Below, piece by piece: positions 8,930 to 17,820 of a DNA stretch of 64,000 bases. The notes under the pieces were generated by a model that saw only the letters and a program-made list of their open reading frames with translations, was not told the DNA's origin and made no database searches. Every line of letters starts with the position of its first letter. Position 1 is the stretch's first letter. Location: the NCBI RefSeq assembly GCF_022879575.1, contig NZ_CP084261.1:930001-994000 (forward strand), in the 5' to 3' direction. Source of the stretch: Caballeronia sp. SL2Y3. GTDB lineage: Bacteria > Pseudomonadota > Gammaproteobacteria > Burkholderiales > Burkholderiaceae. Both the position numbers and the translations under genes were made by a program.

Positions 8930-9900
8930 CCGTTCACGCGACGACGGCGCGGTGCATGCGCGCTGCCGCGCGCAGCCGCCTTCGTTTGCGGCGAAAGCCA
9001 CACCGGTTCCGCGAGGTGCGCCGCGAGAAAATCGGCAAGCGCCGTCACTCTCGCCGGACGCGCCCGTGCCGATGGCGTGACGAAGTACAGGCCGCCTCGG
9101 GTCAGGTGCCAGTCGGTCAGAATCGCTTCCAGCCGCCCGTCGGCGAGATATTCGCCCGCGATGAATTCGGGCAGTTCCGCGATGGCGAGTCCATCGAGCA
9201 AAGTCGGCAGTAGCGCATCCGAATTCGTGACGCGCAACGGCCCGACCGGCGTGACCGGTTCCTCGTCGCCCGCGTCGTTCACGAAGCGCCAGACTTCGGT
9301 GCCCGCGCGGTAGGCGTACGAGAGGCACGGCCGGCCGATCAGGTCGCGCGGGTGCGTCGGCCGGCCGAATCGTTCGAGATACTCCGGCGATGCGACGAGC
9401 AACTGCGAGACCGCGCACAGCCGCCTTGCCACGAGCGAGGAATCGGGCAACGCGGCGATTCTGAGCGCCGCATCGAAGCCTTGCGCGACGATATCGACCG
9501 TCGCATCCGACAAATGCAGGTCCAGCGATATGTCGGGAAAGGTGCGCAGGAAGGTGGGCAGCAATGGTGCGAGCCAGCGCACGCCGAACGACATGGGCAC
9601 GGCCAGACGAATAAGCCCGCGCGGCTGCACCGACATCTCTCTCGCGGCGTTCTCCGCCTCCTCTGCTTGCCGATAAAGGTCGCCGGCCTTCTCCGCGATC
9701 GTGCCGCCGAATTCCGTCAGCGCGAGCTGGCGCGACGTGCGATTGAAAAGCCGCGCGCCGAGCCGCTCCTCCAGCCTCGCCACGCCGCGCGAGACCGTCG
9801 CGACCGACACGCCCATCGTCCGCGCCGCCGCCGCGAACGAGCCCTCTTCGGCGACCTTCGCGAACATCGCCAGCCCTTCGAAATCGGGGAGCTTCGTCAT
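8926..9900 (-). CDS. LysR-family transcriptional regulator
   Basis: A 324-residue LysR regulator with N-terminal winged helix ([42 protein letters not shown], about residues 12-54) and an effector domain of the CrgA-like subclass ([21 protein letters not shown]). A basic tail with HAPRRRR ends the protein. It is divergently transcribed from the SDR gene across a 102-nt spacer, which is the classic LysR arrangement. It therefore probably regulates the SDR gene and itself. The spacer contains the inverted repeat CGACGC-GT-GCGTCG at 9944-9957, a possible binding site. Confidence 0.92.
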   Translation of the reverse strand: MTKLPDFEGLAMFAKVAEEGSFAAAARTMGVSVATVSRGVARLEERLGARLFNRTSRQLALTEFGGTIAEKAGDLYRQAEEAENAAREMSVQPRGLIRLAVPMSFGVRWLAPLLPTFLRTFPDISLDLHLSDATVDIVAQGFDAALRIAALPDSSLVARRLCAVSQLLVASPEYLERFGRPTHPRDLIGRPCLSYAYRAGTEVWRFVNDAGDEEPVTPVGPLRVTNSDALLPTLLDGLAIAELPEFIAGEYLADGRLEAILTDWHLTRGGLYFVTPSARARPARVTALADFLAAHLAEPVWLSPQTKAAARGSAHAPRRRRVNG

Positions 9901-9943
9901 TTCATTCCTGCAATGATGGTTTGCAGGCCAGTCTATTTCGAAA

Positions 9944-9957
9944 CGACGCGTGCGTCG
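9944..9957. promoter_or_regulatory. Inverted repeat in LysR/SDR intergenic region
   Basis: CGACGC-GT-GCGTCG is an inverted repeat with a 2-nt centre, midway between the divergent LysR and SDR start codons. It could be an operator; the match to the T-N11-A LysR-box pattern is not clear, so this is a candidate only. Confidence 0.35.
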
Positions 9958-10002
9958 ATATCCTCCTTACATCGCTTAACGAAATTGGATAGGGAAAACA
10001 TC

Positions 10003-10755
10003 ATGGCACGCAAACTCGAAGGCAAGATCGCTCTCGTTACCGGCGCAACCAGCGGCATCGGCCTCGCCACCGCCAAGCGCTTCGCCGCGGAAGGCGCTCA
10101 CGTCTATATCACCGGCCGTCGTCAGGCCGAACTCGATGCGGCAGTCGCCGCGATCGACAACGCCACGGGCGTTCGCGTCGATTCGTCGAAGCTCGACCAG
10201 CTCGACGCGCTCTACGAGCAGATTCGCGGCGAAAAAGGCCGGCTCGACGTGCTGTTCGCGAACGCAGGCGGCGGCTCCATGTCGCCGCTCGGCGAGATCA
10301 CCGAGGAGCACTATCACGACACGTTCGACCGCAATGTGAAGGGCACGCTCTTCACCGTGCAAAAGGCGCTGCCTTTGTTGTCGAAAGGCGCATCGGTGAT
10401 TCTGGCCGGCTCGACCGCGTCCATCGAAGGCACGGCGGCATTCAGCGTGTATTCGGCGTCGAAGGCGGCGGTCCGCAACTTCGCCCGCAGCTGGATTCTC
10501 GACCTGAAGGATCGCGGCATCCGCGTGAACACCATTAGCCCCGGCGCGACGAAGACGCCCGGCCTCGTCGACCTCGCGGGCCCGGATGCCGCGCAGCAGC
10601 AAGGCTTGCTCGACTACCTCGCGTCGCGCATTCCGATGGGCCGCGTGGGCGACCCGAACGAAATCGCTGCCGCAGCGCTTTTCCTCGCTTCGGACGATGC
10701 GAGCTTCGTCAACGGCGCCGAACTCTTCGTCGACGGCGGACAGGCGCAAGTGTGA
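10003..10755 (+). CDS. Short-chain dehydrogenase/reductase (classical SDR)
   Basis: A 250-residue classical SDR. The NAD(P) site is [12 protein letters not shown] (about residues 13-24), the NAG-type motif is NAGGGSMSP, the catalytic Ser is in AGSTAS, and YSASK carries Tyr and Lys (about 150-154). The segment [12 protein letters not shown] after strand beta2 has an Arg-Arg pair, which suggests NADP preference. ATG 10003 is preceded by a purine-rich AGGGAAAA. The gene is the target candidate for the divergent LysR. The physiological substrate cannot be deduced from sequence. Confidence 0.92.
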   Translation: MARKLEGKIALVTGATSGIGLATAKRFAAEGAHVYITGRRQAELDAAVAAIDNATGVRVDSSKLDQLDALYEQIRGEKGRLDVLFANAGGGSMSPLGEITEEHYHDTFDRNVKGTLFTVQKALPLLSKGASVILAGSTASIEGTAAFSVYSASKAAVRNFARSWILDLKDRGIRVNTISPGATKTPGLVDLAGPDAAQQQGLLDYLASRIPMGRVGDPNEIAAAALFLASDDASFVNGAELFVDGGQAQV

Positions 10756-10793
10756 GTGTGAGTGAGTGTGAGTGAGTCTGAGTGAGTGTGAGC
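10751..10793. repeat. Short tandem repeat, 10-nt period
   Basis: About four copies of a 10-nt unit AGTGAGTGTG with one or two substitutions run directly from the SDR stop codon towards the downstream terminator. The array begins inside the last codons of the SDR gene (GTG TGA), so slippage here could alter the stop context. Confidence 0.75.
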
Positions 10794-10799
10794 GGCATG

Positions 10800-10831
10800 A
10801 AGGCCGCGGCGCGAAAGCGCCGCGGCCTTTT
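10800..10831. terminator. Rho-independent terminator after SDR gene
   Basis: A strong stem AAGGCCGCGGCGC (10800-10812), GAAA tetraloop (10813-10816) and GCGCCGCGGCCTT (10817-10829), followed by TTT. It follows the SDR gene and the tandem repeat. Confidence 0.85.
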
Positions 10832-10952
10832 AGTCATTTCCGCTCAATGAGAAAGCCGCGCGATCTCCGGCGGCTAGTGAGCATCGCAGTGTGTGATCGA
10901 CGGGCGAACGCCGGCATCGCGCATTGAATCCGACGACACCGGCGCATGACGG

Positions 10953-11120
10953 CTAATGCCACTTCGCGTTCTTATGACGCCTGCGGCCGACCGCGTCCCA
11001 TAGCTTTCTGGCCTGCTTCTGCACGGAGCCTGAATGATCCTTGTGATGAGGCTCCGCGTCGCCGGCGTGACCGACCGTGACGCCCCGCCTGGCGCGCCTG
11101 AACAGTTCGACGAATTTCAT
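10953..11120 (-). CDS. Small basic hypothetical protein
   Basis: A 55-residue basic, His-rich protein (MKFVELFRRARRGVTVGHAG, ending RRRHKNAKWH). I accept it because the ATG at 11120 is preceded by an excellent Shine-Dalgarno (AAAGGAGGT) at normal spacing, and its codon use fits the neighbourhood. No signal peptide or membrane segment is visible. I do not recognise the family. It is divergent from the parA-like gene. Confidence 0.6.
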   Translation of the reverse strand: MKFVELFRRARRGVTVGHAGDAEPHHKDHSGSVQKQARKLWDAVGRRRHKNAKWH

Positions 11121-11344
11121 CGCGACCTCCTTTCGCGGCAACGACACCGCGAATAAAGTGTACTCGGCTGCGAACGGCTTTGAAATGCGCTAACACGTGG
11201 TATCGGCCGACCGTGACTTCGAGCCCGAAAGAGCGATGCGCTACTATCACGCAAAGCGTATAACGCTGCGCCTGACGCTCGCGCATGCAGCGCACGATGC
11301 TGTCCTTTCACGAACGCCCGTACACATTCAGGGGAAGCCAGTCG

Positions 11345-12109
11345 ATGCGACGTGTCGTCTTCAATCAAAAGGGTGGCGTAGGCAAGTCCACTATCGTCTG
11401 TAATCTGGCGGCGATCAGCGCGTCGCGCGGTCTGCGCACGCTCGTTGTCGATCTCGATCCGCAAGGCAACGCGAGCCAGTATCTGCTCGGCGGCGCGGCG
11501 CATGAGGCGCATCCTAACCTCGCGAGCTTCTTCGAATCGGCGCTGAGTTACAGCTTTCGCGAGCCCGCGTTCGACTCGTTCATTCATGCGACGCCGTTCG
11601 AGAATCTGGATATCGTGCCGTCGCATCCGAGCCTCGACACGCTGCAAAGCAAGCTGGAATCGCGCTACAAGATTTATAAGCTGCGCGACGCGCTCAAGGG
11701 CCTGTCGGATTACGACGCCGTGTATATCGACACGCCGCCCGCTCTCAACTTCTTCACGCGCTCGGCGCTGATTGCCGTCGAACGCTGTCTCGTTCCGTTC
11801 GATTGCGACGACTTCTCTCGTCGCGCGCTGTATTCGGTGCTGGAGAACGTGCAGGAAATCCGCCACGACCACAATCCCGATCTGAAGGTCGAAGGCATCG
11901 TCATCAACCAGTTTCAGCCGCGCGCCAGTCTGCCGCAGAAGCTCGTCGATGAACTTCGCGCCGAAGATCTGCCCGTGCTCGCTTCGCACATTTCGTCGTC
12001 GGTGAAGATTCGCGAGAGCCATCAGCACGCGCGGCCGATGATCTACCTCGAACCGCGCCACAAGCTCGCGCAGGAATACGTCGCGCTGCACGACGAACTG
12101 AACGGCTGA
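11345..12109 (+). CDS. Solitary ParA/MinD-like ATPase
   Basis: A 254-residue ParA-family ATPase. The deviant Walker A QKGGVGKST starts at residue 8, and DLDPQGNASQYLLGG and YIDTPPAL give the A' and Walker B motifs. ATG 11345 is chosen because AGGGGAAG precedes it and the P-loop then sits at the N-terminus as usual; the upstream in-frame ATG at 11285 lacks a site. No parB or parS-like partner is adjacent, and there is no N-terminal helix-turn-helix, so this is a small orphan ParA that may position a protein or complex rather than partition a replicon. Confidence 0.88.
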   Translation: MRRVVFNQKGGVGKSTIVCNLAAISASRGLRTLVVDLDPQGNASQYLLGGAAHEAHPNLASFFESALSYSFREPAFDSFIHATPFENLDIVPSHPSLDTLQSKLESRYKIYKLRDALKGLSDYDAVYIDTPPALNFFTRSALIAVERCLVPFDCDDFSRRALYSVLENVQEIRHDHNPDLKVEGIVINQFQPRASLPQKLVDELRAEDLPVLASHISSSVKIRESHQHARPMIYLEPRHKLAQEYVALHDELNG

Positions 12110-12133
12110 CGCGATACGCCGGCAGCCGCTTGC

Positions 12134-14524
12134 TCACGCCGTATGCGGCACCGCCCCGGCGTGTTGCGCGGCGACCGTTCCGACATTGCTTGCGCCGCTT
12201 CCCAAGACCGAGAGTCCGCAAACCTGCTCCGGCGCGACGGGCTTGCTCAACAGATAGCCCTGCACGAAGTCGCATTGCGCGTCGCGCAGGAGCCGCAACT
12301 GCGGCGGATATTCCACGCCCTCCGCCGTGGCGGTCACGCCGAGCGCATGCGATAGCTGAATGATGCCGCGCACGATCTTGTGAATGGCGAAATCGCTTTC
12401 CAGCCGCGCGATGAACGAGCGGTCGATCTTGAGCGTATCGGGCGAGAAGTCCGCGAGGTAGCGCAAGCTCGAATAGCCGGTTCCGAAATCGTCGATGGCG
12501 ATGCGCACGCCCAGTTCCTTCAGCGCCCGCAGCGTGCGTTGCGCGAGCTCCGGGTTCTCCATCAGTGCACTTTCGGTCAATTCGAGTTGCAGACTCGACG
12601 CCGGCAGCCCGTGCCGTCGCAGCGCGGTATTGACGACATCGACGATCGCCGCATCGCGCAGCTGACGCGCGGAGACGTTGACCGACACGCCGAGCCCATG
12701 CGCGCCGCTTTGGCGCCACTGCGCAAGCTGCCGCAACGCTTCGTCCATCACCCACGCGCCGACCTCGTTGATAAAGCCGCTTTCTTCGAGGATCGGAATG
12801 AATACGTCGGGCGGCACGAGCCCATGCGCGGGATGCCGCCACCGAATCAGCGCCTCGACGCTGCACATTTCGAGCGAATGCGGCTGATAAATCGGCTGAT
12901 AGTGCAGCACGAACTGGTTGGCGGCGAGCGCAGCGGGCACGTCGCGCTCAAGCCTGAAATCGACGATCCGGCCCGTCGCGACCTGATCGGCGAAGCGGAA
13001 ACCGTTGCGCCCCGCTTTCTTGGCCGCATACATCGCAATGTCGGCGCTCGTCAGCAGCGTCTCGTGGTCCGCGCCGTTTTCCGGGAACACGGAGATGCCG
13101 ATGGACGCCGTGACGAAGGTGCCCGCGGGCGTCGGCTCGCCCGTTCGCCGCAGCGCGCCGAGAATGCTTTTCGCGATGCCGGCGAGATGATCCTTGTCCT
13201 GCGCGTCGTCGATCAGCACGGCGAACTCATCGCCGCCGAGCCGCGCGAGAAAAGCGCCCGCTGGCAGCGACGCCTGAATGTCCTCGCTGAGCGACTTGAG
13301 CAGCCGGTCGGCCGCCGTATGACCGAGCGTATCGTTGAGCACCTTGAAGCGGTCGAGATCCACGAACATCAACGCGAAGGTCGCGTCCTGCCGGCAGCGT
13401 TCCTCGATACCGCGCACGAGCGCGCCGCGGTTGGCGAGGCCGGTGAGCGAATCGGTGTACGCTAGCCGGTCCAGTTCGACGAGCCGTTCCTGCTCCGCCG
13501 TCACGTCCTCCGTCACGCCGATGACGCGCGCGACGTTTCCGGCGGCGTCGAGGATCGGATACGCGGTGCTCTGCACCCAGCGGATCTCGCCGCCGTTCGC
13601 GCGGATGCGGTACTGGGTGCGTCCACCGACCGACGTCTCGGCGAGCCGCTGCATCGCCGCCTGAACAAGCGGCCGGTCCTCGGGCAGCACGACGTCGATC
13701 CAGGCTTCCGGGCGCTCGCGAAGCGTGGACGCCGCGAGGCCGAACACGGACGCACAGCCCGCGCTGATGTGATGGAAATAGCTGAAATCCGCGCTATACG
13801 AATAGAAGCAAAGCCCGATATGCGCTTCCATCTCGGACATGAGCGCTTCTTTCGCCCGCAGGTCGGCGGCGAGTTCGGCTTCCTTCGTCACGTCGAGCGA
13901 TGCGCACAGCACGCCGTAGATGCCCCCGCCGCCCTTTTCGACCGGTATGAGCCGCGATTGCCAGACCTTCGGCTCGCCGGCGGTCGTCGGGCACGTCCCC
14001 GTGAACGATGTCCGCGATCCTTGCAGCGCGCCATCGAAGGCGTCGCGCGCCGCCGATGCCTCGCTGCCGCTCCAGAAGCCGAGCCAATCCGCGCCGGCGA
14101 GTTGTTCGGGGCCCGCCGCGCGCATGAGTTCGGCGCCGTACTCCGAGATCCGGAGCAGGCGGCCATCGGTGTCGAGCAGCTTGAGGCAGTCGCGATTGGC
14201 GTCGAGCAGCGCCTTGACGAGCGCGACGGTCGCATCATGGCGCGCGGTGACACCGAGCGCGCGCCGCAAGGCGAGCGTACCGACGGCGACGGCGGCCACC
14301 GCGCCGACGCACATCGCGCCGAGCGTCGAGACGGACGCGAGCGTCAGATGCACGAGCGCATACGCGCCGACCGCCGCAAGAAGAGGCGCGAAGGCGTCAC
14401 GCCAGGAGACGCCCGCGCGCTTCGCGCAGGCATTGAGGAAGAACGACAGAAAACCCTGGTTCTGGGCAGAACCGTGGCCCGTTCGCGGCGCGCCGGTGGA
14501 GCCAGGGGCAGTGTGATGAGACAT
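12134..14524 (-). CDS. Membrane PAS-PAS-GGDEF-EAL cyclic-di-GMP signalling protein
   Basis: About 796 residues: two N-terminal membrane helices (roughly 44-90), two PAS domains (about 100-345, the second with the PAC-like TEDVTAEQERLVELDRLAYTDSLTGLANR junction), then GGDEF and EAL domains. The cyclase signature is intact (ARLGGDEFAVL) and the phosphodiesterase signatures are intact (EALIRWRHP, DDFGTGYSSL), so it may do both reactions. ATG 14524 is chosen; a GTG at 14533 in frame is an alternative, and neither has a clear ribosome-binding site. It is convergent with the ParA gene with a 24-nt gap. Confidence 0.9.
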   Translation of the reverse strand: MSHHTAPGSTGAPRTGHGSAQNQGFLSFFLNACAKRAGVSWRDAFAPLLAAVGAYALVHLTLASVSTLGAMCVGAVAAVAVGTLALRRALGVTARHDATVALVKALLDANRDCLKLLDTDGRLLRISEYGAELMRAAGPEQLAGADWLGFWSGSEASAARDAFDGALQGSRTSFTGTCPTTAGEPKVWQSRLIPVEKGGGGIYGVLCASLDVTKEAELAADLRAKEALMSEMEAHIGLCFYSYSADFSYFHHISAGCASVFGLAASTLRERPEAWIDVVLPEDRPLVQAAMQRLAETSVGGRTQYRIRANGGEIRWVQSTAYPILDAAGNVARVIGVTEDVTAEQERLVELDRLAYTDSLTGLANRGALVRGIEERCRQDATFALMFVDLDRFKVLNDTLGHTAADRLLKSLSEDIQASLPAGAFLARLGGDEFAVLIDDAQDKDHLAGIAKSILGALRRTGEPTPAGTFVTASIGISVFPENGADHETLLTSADIAMYAAKKAGRNGFRFADQVATGRIVDFRLERDVPAALAANQFVLHYQPIYQPHSLEMCSVEALIRWRHPAHGLVPPDVFIPILEESGFINEVGAWVMDEALRQLAQWRQSGAHGLGVSVNVSARQLRDAAIVDVVNTALRRHGLPASSLQLELTESALMENPELAQRTLRALKELGVRIAIDDFGTGYSSLRYLADFSPDTLKIDRSFIARLESDFAIHKIVRGIIQLSHALGVTATAEGVEYPPQLRLLRDAQCDFVQGYLLSKPVAPEQVCGLSVLGSGASNVGTVAAQHAGAVPHTA

Positions 14525-14674
14525 TGGCGTCACGAAGCGAGGGCTTGAAAGTATGAGCGGCTGACGAGGCCGCGATAGAGATCATTTAGCTCTTGTTTAC
14601 GTCTGGGCGCGAAAATGCTTTAGCGCGGTGCACCGCGCTCGTCCCCGGGGCGAGAAGATTTCGAACCGCCGGGC

Positions 14675-14703
14675 TTGTGCATCGCGGCGAGGGTCTCTAT
14701 AAT
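14675..14703 (+). promoter_or_regulatory. Sigma-70 promoter of tRNA-Val
   Basis: TTGTGC (14675-14680), a 17-nt spacer and a perfect TATAAT (14698-14703) lie just before the tRNA. The sequence after the -10 (GCGCGGC) is GC-rich, as in stringently controlled stable-RNA promoters. Confidence 0.8.
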
Positions 14704-14715
14704 GCGCGGCTTCAC

Positions 14716-14792
14716 AGGCTCGTAGCTCAGCTGGTTAGAGCACCACCTTGACATGGTGGGGGTCGTTGGTTCGAGTCCAATCGAGCCTACCA
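14716..14792 (+). tRNA. tRNA-Val(GAC)
   Basis: The cloverleaf can be drawn by eye. The acceptor AGGCTCG (14716-14722) pairs with CGAGCCT (14782-14788). The D arm contains AGCTCAGCTGGTTAGAGC. The anticodon stem CCACC/GGTGG encloses the loop TTGACAT, giving anticodon GAC. The T arm is GTTGG-TTCGAGT-CCAAT. The discriminator is A and CCA is encoded. It is a single, isolated tRNA with its own promoter and terminator. Confidence 0.96.
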
Positions 14793-14805
14793 ACGCATTC
14801 GCTTC

Positions 14806-14842
14806 AAAAAAAATCGCCGCGTTCATCGCGGCGATTTTTTTT
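14806..14842. terminator. Bidirectional terminator after tRNA-Val
   Basis: A-rich arm plus ATCGCCGCG (to 14821), loop TTCAT, then CGCGGCGAT and eight T. It gives a classic terminator on the + strand and, read the other way, also on the - strand for the small gene that ends at 14879. Confidence 0.9.
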
Positions 14843-14878
14843 GTCCTTCGTTCGGCCATTCTGCCGTCAGTCGCAACG

Positions 14879-15097
14879 CTAGTCCCACATGTTCCGAAAC
14901 GCCACCGCGGCGATCACGGGCACCGTGAGCACGAGCGGAATCGCGAAGTACGGCACTTCCAGATCCACCTTCCAGCTGTAGATCAGCCAGCCTAAGCCGA
15001 GCGCGAGCGTGGCGATCCCGACCAGTGCCGACAGCACATTGAGCGATCGCTTTGACAGGCGCCTGCGAGGCGCTTCCTTACTCGAAGTGGGTTCCAT
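14879..15097 (-). CDS. Small two-helix membrane protein, unknown
   Basis: A 72-residue protein starting MEPTSSKEAPRRRLSKRS, then two hydrophobic segments (about residues 19-40 and 48-66: LNVLSALVGIATLALGLGWL and FAIPLVLTVPVIAAVAF). The positive-inside rule puts both ends in the cytoplasm. I picked ATG 15097 because the frame upstream overlaps low-quality sequence. Family not recognised. It is downstream of the PepSY gene on the same strand (115-nt gap), so co-transcription is possible. Confidence 0.65.
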   Translation of the reverse strand: MEPTSSKEAPRRRLSKRSLNVLSALVGIATLALGLGWLIYSWKVDLEVPYFAIPLVLTVPVIAAVAFRNMWD

Positions 15098-15211
15098 GAT
15101 TGACGTGCTGCCATAGAGCGCGAGGCGGGTACTTCTGATTTTATACCGTCCGTAGTGGTCGCGGCGGCGGCGTGGAACCGCCAAGGCGAGCCTTATCCGC
15201 CGCAAGGGCCA

Positions 15212-16432
15212 TCACGATGCGACCGATCGCCCGCGCCCTGCCCGCGCATTGGCTGCCGCCGAATGCCGGCGGGCCGCGCGCTTGCGCATCCAGATGATGA
15301 GCCCGGTGGCGCTCAACACCGCCACCGCGATCCCGACCGCGCTGATTGCGATGCGTCCCGCGACGCCGATGATGCGCCCCGAATGCAGCGGAAACTGCGC
15401 CTGCATGAAGATGTCGCCCGCAGAACCGCGCCCCGGAATCGACGAGCCCGCGAGCGTGCCCGTGTGGCCGTTGTAGTAGAGCCATGCGTTGCCGAGCCCG
15501 CCGTCGCCGTGGTCCTGTCCCGGCGCGAAGAAGCCGACGCCGTACGCTTCCAGCGTCGGCACGTAGTACAGCGCGCCCATCGGTGCGGCAATGTGCTCGC
15601 GCTTCGCATCGCTCGCGGCGGCGGTCAGAATCTGCTCGCGCGTCGCGGGGGCGCGCCCCGCCGGGCCTGGACGCACGAGCGCAGTGTTTTCGGTGAACGA
15701 CGGCGAGAGCGTCGAGAACAGCGAGACCACCGGACGCACGACCGGATCGCTCAGATTCATCGAAACGGACGTGAGCGCCACTATCACGAGCAGCGCCCAG
15801 ATCCACACGCCGCCGGAGCGATGCAGATCGAACGTGAGCGCGTATCCGCCGCGCCTGAAACGAAACGCGAGCGACTTGCGCCACGCCTTCACGCTCGGGA
15901 ACGACAGCGCGAGCGCAATGCCGCTATCGAAGAACCACACGATTCCGACGATGCCGAGCAGCCACGTTCCGATATCGAAGCCGCCCACGACCGGCAAATG
16001 CAGCGTGTAGTGCAGCTTGTAGAGAAACGGCATCAGGTCGATGCGCGCCAGCGACACCGCGCCCCACATCCTGCGCCCTTGCACCGCGCCCGTCGCGGGA
16101 TCGACGGCGATCTGGTTGAAGTCGATCGCGTATGGCGCACCGGTCGACGGATTCGTGCGCGGCACGACCATCAGCTGCGCCGTGCGGCCCGGCTCGACGC
16201 CGAGCGGCAGATAGGTCACCTGAATGCGCGGATCGGCGGCCTCGACGCGCCGCGCGAGATCGAGCGGCGCAAGCGGCGCGGCCTGAGCCTGCGCATGGAA
16301 GAAGGAGGGGTTGAGCCAAGCGTCGATTTCGTGATCCCACGCGATGATGGCGCCAGTCAACCCCGACACGAACAGAAACAGCGCGGTCGCCACGCCGAAC
16401 CAGCGATGCAGCCGCACGAGCACGCGCCTCAT
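15212..16432 (-). CDS. PepSY-associated transmembrane protein
   Basis: A 406-residue PepSY_TM family membrane protein. It begins MRRVLVRLHRWFGVATALFLFVSGLTGAIIAWDHEID, the typical first helix with His, and has further helices near 180-200, 225-245 and 370-390 with a large periplasmic section between. Relatives are often iron-regulated and occur beside siderophore receptors, where some act as ferric-siderophore reductases. Here no receptor is adjacent. The start at 16432 fits the homologous N-terminus. An AT-rich inverted repeat lies about 65 nt upstream (16499-16512). Confidence 0.88.
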   Translation of the reverse strand: MRRVLVRLHRWFGVATALFLFVSGLTGAIIAWDHEIDAWLNPSFFHAQAQAAPLAPLDLARRVEAADPRIQVTYLPLGVEPGRTAQLMVVPRTNPSTGAPYAIDFNQIAVDPATGAVQGRRMWGAVSLARIDLMPFLYKLHYTLHLPVVGGFDIGTWLLGIVGIVWFFDSGIALALSFPSVKAWRKSLAFRFRRGGYALTFDLHRSGGVWIWALLVIVALTSVSMNLSDPVVRPVVSLFSTLSPSFTENTALVRPGPAGRAPATREQILTAAASDAKREHIAAPMGALYYVPTLEAYGVGFFAPGQDHGDGGLGNAWLYYNGHTGTLAGSSIPGRGSAGDIFMQAQFPLHSGRIIGVAGRIAISAVGIAVAVLSATGLIIWMRKRAARRHSAAANARAGRGRSVAS

Positions 16433-16498
16433 GCGGACGGTGCCTCGGTAACGGAAGAGCGTGCGGCTTCGGCCATGTAACGAGCGTGAGTAAATAGG

Positions 16499-16512
16499 AA
16501 TTGTTCGCAATT
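16499..16512. promoter_or_regulatory. AT-rich inverted repeat, possible Fur-type operator
   Basis: AATTG-TTCG-CAATT is embedded in an AT-rich stretch between the divergent PepSY and hydroxylase genes. Read on the - strand, GCGAACAATTCCTATTT resembles degenerate Fur boxes, which would suit a PepSY_TM gene. Similarity is judged by eye only. Confidence 0.35.
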
Positions 16513-16620
16513 GTAGCGACGACCAGATGCGTGAGCAAGCCTTTCACGACACGAGCGCATGACATTCCGCGACACAAGCTGCGCGTGGTTTTTAACAAGC
16601 CCGATCGCTACAGTGCGCAC

Positions 16621-17559
16621 ATGCCTAACCCACCCACGGCGGAAAACATGGAAGCGATCGGAAAGTTATCGGTGTATGTGCTCGTCATCGTGCTCGCGGC
16701 GTCGATGATCGAAGCAGTCTGGCTGAGCCGCAAACACAAGGGCACCGACAAGGCGTTCGCCTGGCATGAGGTGTGGATCTCGCTCGCCGATCTGATCGGC
16801 CGCAAGCTGCTCGCGTTCGTGCCGCTCTCGCTCGCCACGCCGTTCTTCGCGTTCGCGTGGGAGCACCGCATTCACACGGTCACGACCAACACGCCGCTGA
16901 CCGTCTTCCTGCTCTTTATCGGCATGGAGTTCTGCTATTACTGGTATCACCGCGCGTCGCACACGGTGCGCTTCTTTTGGGCGACGCATGCGGTCCATCA
17001 TTCGCCGAACCAGTTGACGCTTTCATCGGCGTATCGGCTCGGCTGGACCTCGAAGATCACCGGCGCCGCGCTGTTCTTCACGCCGCTCGTGTGGTTCGGT
17101 CTCAAGCCGGAAGTGGTGCTCGCCGCGCTGTCGATCAACCTGCTCTATCAGTTCTGGCTGCACGCCACCTGGATTCCGAAACTGGGCTGGCTGGAATACG
17201 TGTTCAACACGCCGTCTGCGCACCGCGTGCACCACGCATCGAACGCGGCGTATCTCGATGCGAACTTCGGAGGCGTGCTCGTCATCTTCGACCGCCTGTT
17301 CGGCACGTATGTGGAGGAACGCGCCGATGAGCCGTGCCGCTACGGCCTCACGACGCCGACCACGTCGCGCAATCCGTTCGTCGTTCAGACGGAGCACTGG
17401 GTGAGCCTCGCGAAAGACGTATTTCACGCGAAGAGCGCGACTCAGGCGATCGGATTTCTGCTTCGCCCGCCCGGCTGGCGTCCTGACGGCGAAGGGGAAA
17501 CGACCGAAGCATTGCAGAAGCGCGCCGGAAGCGCCGGCAAAGCGATGAAAGCCTCCTGA
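16621..17559 (+). CDS. Sterol desaturase/fatty acid hydroxylase family membrane protein
   Basis: About 312 residues with four or more hydrophobic segments and the three histidine clusters of the di-iron hydroxylase superfamily: HRASH (about 106-110), HAVHHS (about 120-125) and HRVHHASN (about 201-208). It would insert oxygen into a lipid, isoprenoid or ether-lipid substrate at the inner membrane. The start is uncertain: ATG 16621 and ATG 16648 are both possible and neither has a good ribosome-binding site. It is divergent from the PepSY gene. The substrate is not deducible. Confidence 0.88.
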   Translation: MPNPPTAENMEAIGKLSVYVLVIVLAASMIEAVWLSRKHKGTDKAFAWHEVWISLADLIGRKLLAFVPLSLATPFFAFAWEHRIHTVTTNTPLTVFLLFIGMEFCYYWYHRASHTVRFFWATHAVHHSPNQLTLSSAYRLGWTSKITGAALFFTPLVWFGLKPEVVLAALSINLLYQFWLHATWIPKLGWLEYVFNTPSAHRVHHASNAAYLDANFGGVLVIFDRLFGTYVEERADEPCRYGLTTPTTSRNPFVVQTEHWVSLAKDVFHAKSATQAIGFLLRPPGWRPDGEGETTEALQKRAGSAGKAMKAS

Positions 17560-17577
17560 GTCCGCAACGTTATGAAA

Positions 17578-17610
17578 GCACGAAGGCGAACGCATGGTTC
17601 GCCTTCGTGC
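17578..17610. terminator. Inverted repeat between convergent genes
   Basis: GCACGAAGGCGAAC (17578-17591) pairs perfectly with GTTCGCCTTCGTGC (17597-17610) around a 5-nt loop. It lies between the hydroxylase stop and the stop of the small - strand gene, so it is likely a shared terminator. Confidence 0.75.
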
Positions 17611-17619
17611 CTTGCGCAA

Positions 17620-17820
17620 TCAGAACGTGACGGTCTGATTGATGACTTGCTGGCCGTTCACGGTGATGACAGACGTGGCCGTGCCGGTCTGCGTGCTGGT
17701 GCCGCCGGACGGCGTGGTCGAGCCGCCGGCCGGGCAGGTGCTGCCGGTGCCGCCGGTGGTTTTTGCGGCGCCGCCGGCAAGCTGTGCGTGAGCGAGTGCG
17801 TCGCGGTCGATTGTGTACAT
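17620..17820 (-). CDS. Small Gly/Thr/Ser-rich peptide with GG motif
   Basis: A 66-residue product with start ATG 17820 and AGAGGAT as ribosome-binding site. It has an N-terminal segment MYTIDRDALAHAQLAGG followed by a low-complexity Gly/Thr/Ser region with one Cys, and a C-terminal beta-like tail (TSVITVNGQQVINQTVTF). The LAGG motif after 17 residues resembles double-glycine leader peptides, but no processing protease or transporter is adjacent. It is convergent with the hydroxylase gene and ends 10 nt from a terminator. Function unknown. Confidence 0.6.
   Translation of the reverse strand: MYTIDRDALAHAQLAGGAAKTTGGTGSTCPAGGSTTPSGGTSTQTGTATSVITVNGQQVINQTVTF

Noticed and set aside
11345..12109. 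Possible plasmid or secondary-replicon partition locus
   Set aside because: Only a ParA-like ATPase is present, with no ParB, parS-like repeats or replication gene.
14716..14792. tRNA-Val as an integration site for a genomic island
   Set aside because: No integrase gene and no repeat of the tRNA 3' end was noticed downstream in the window.
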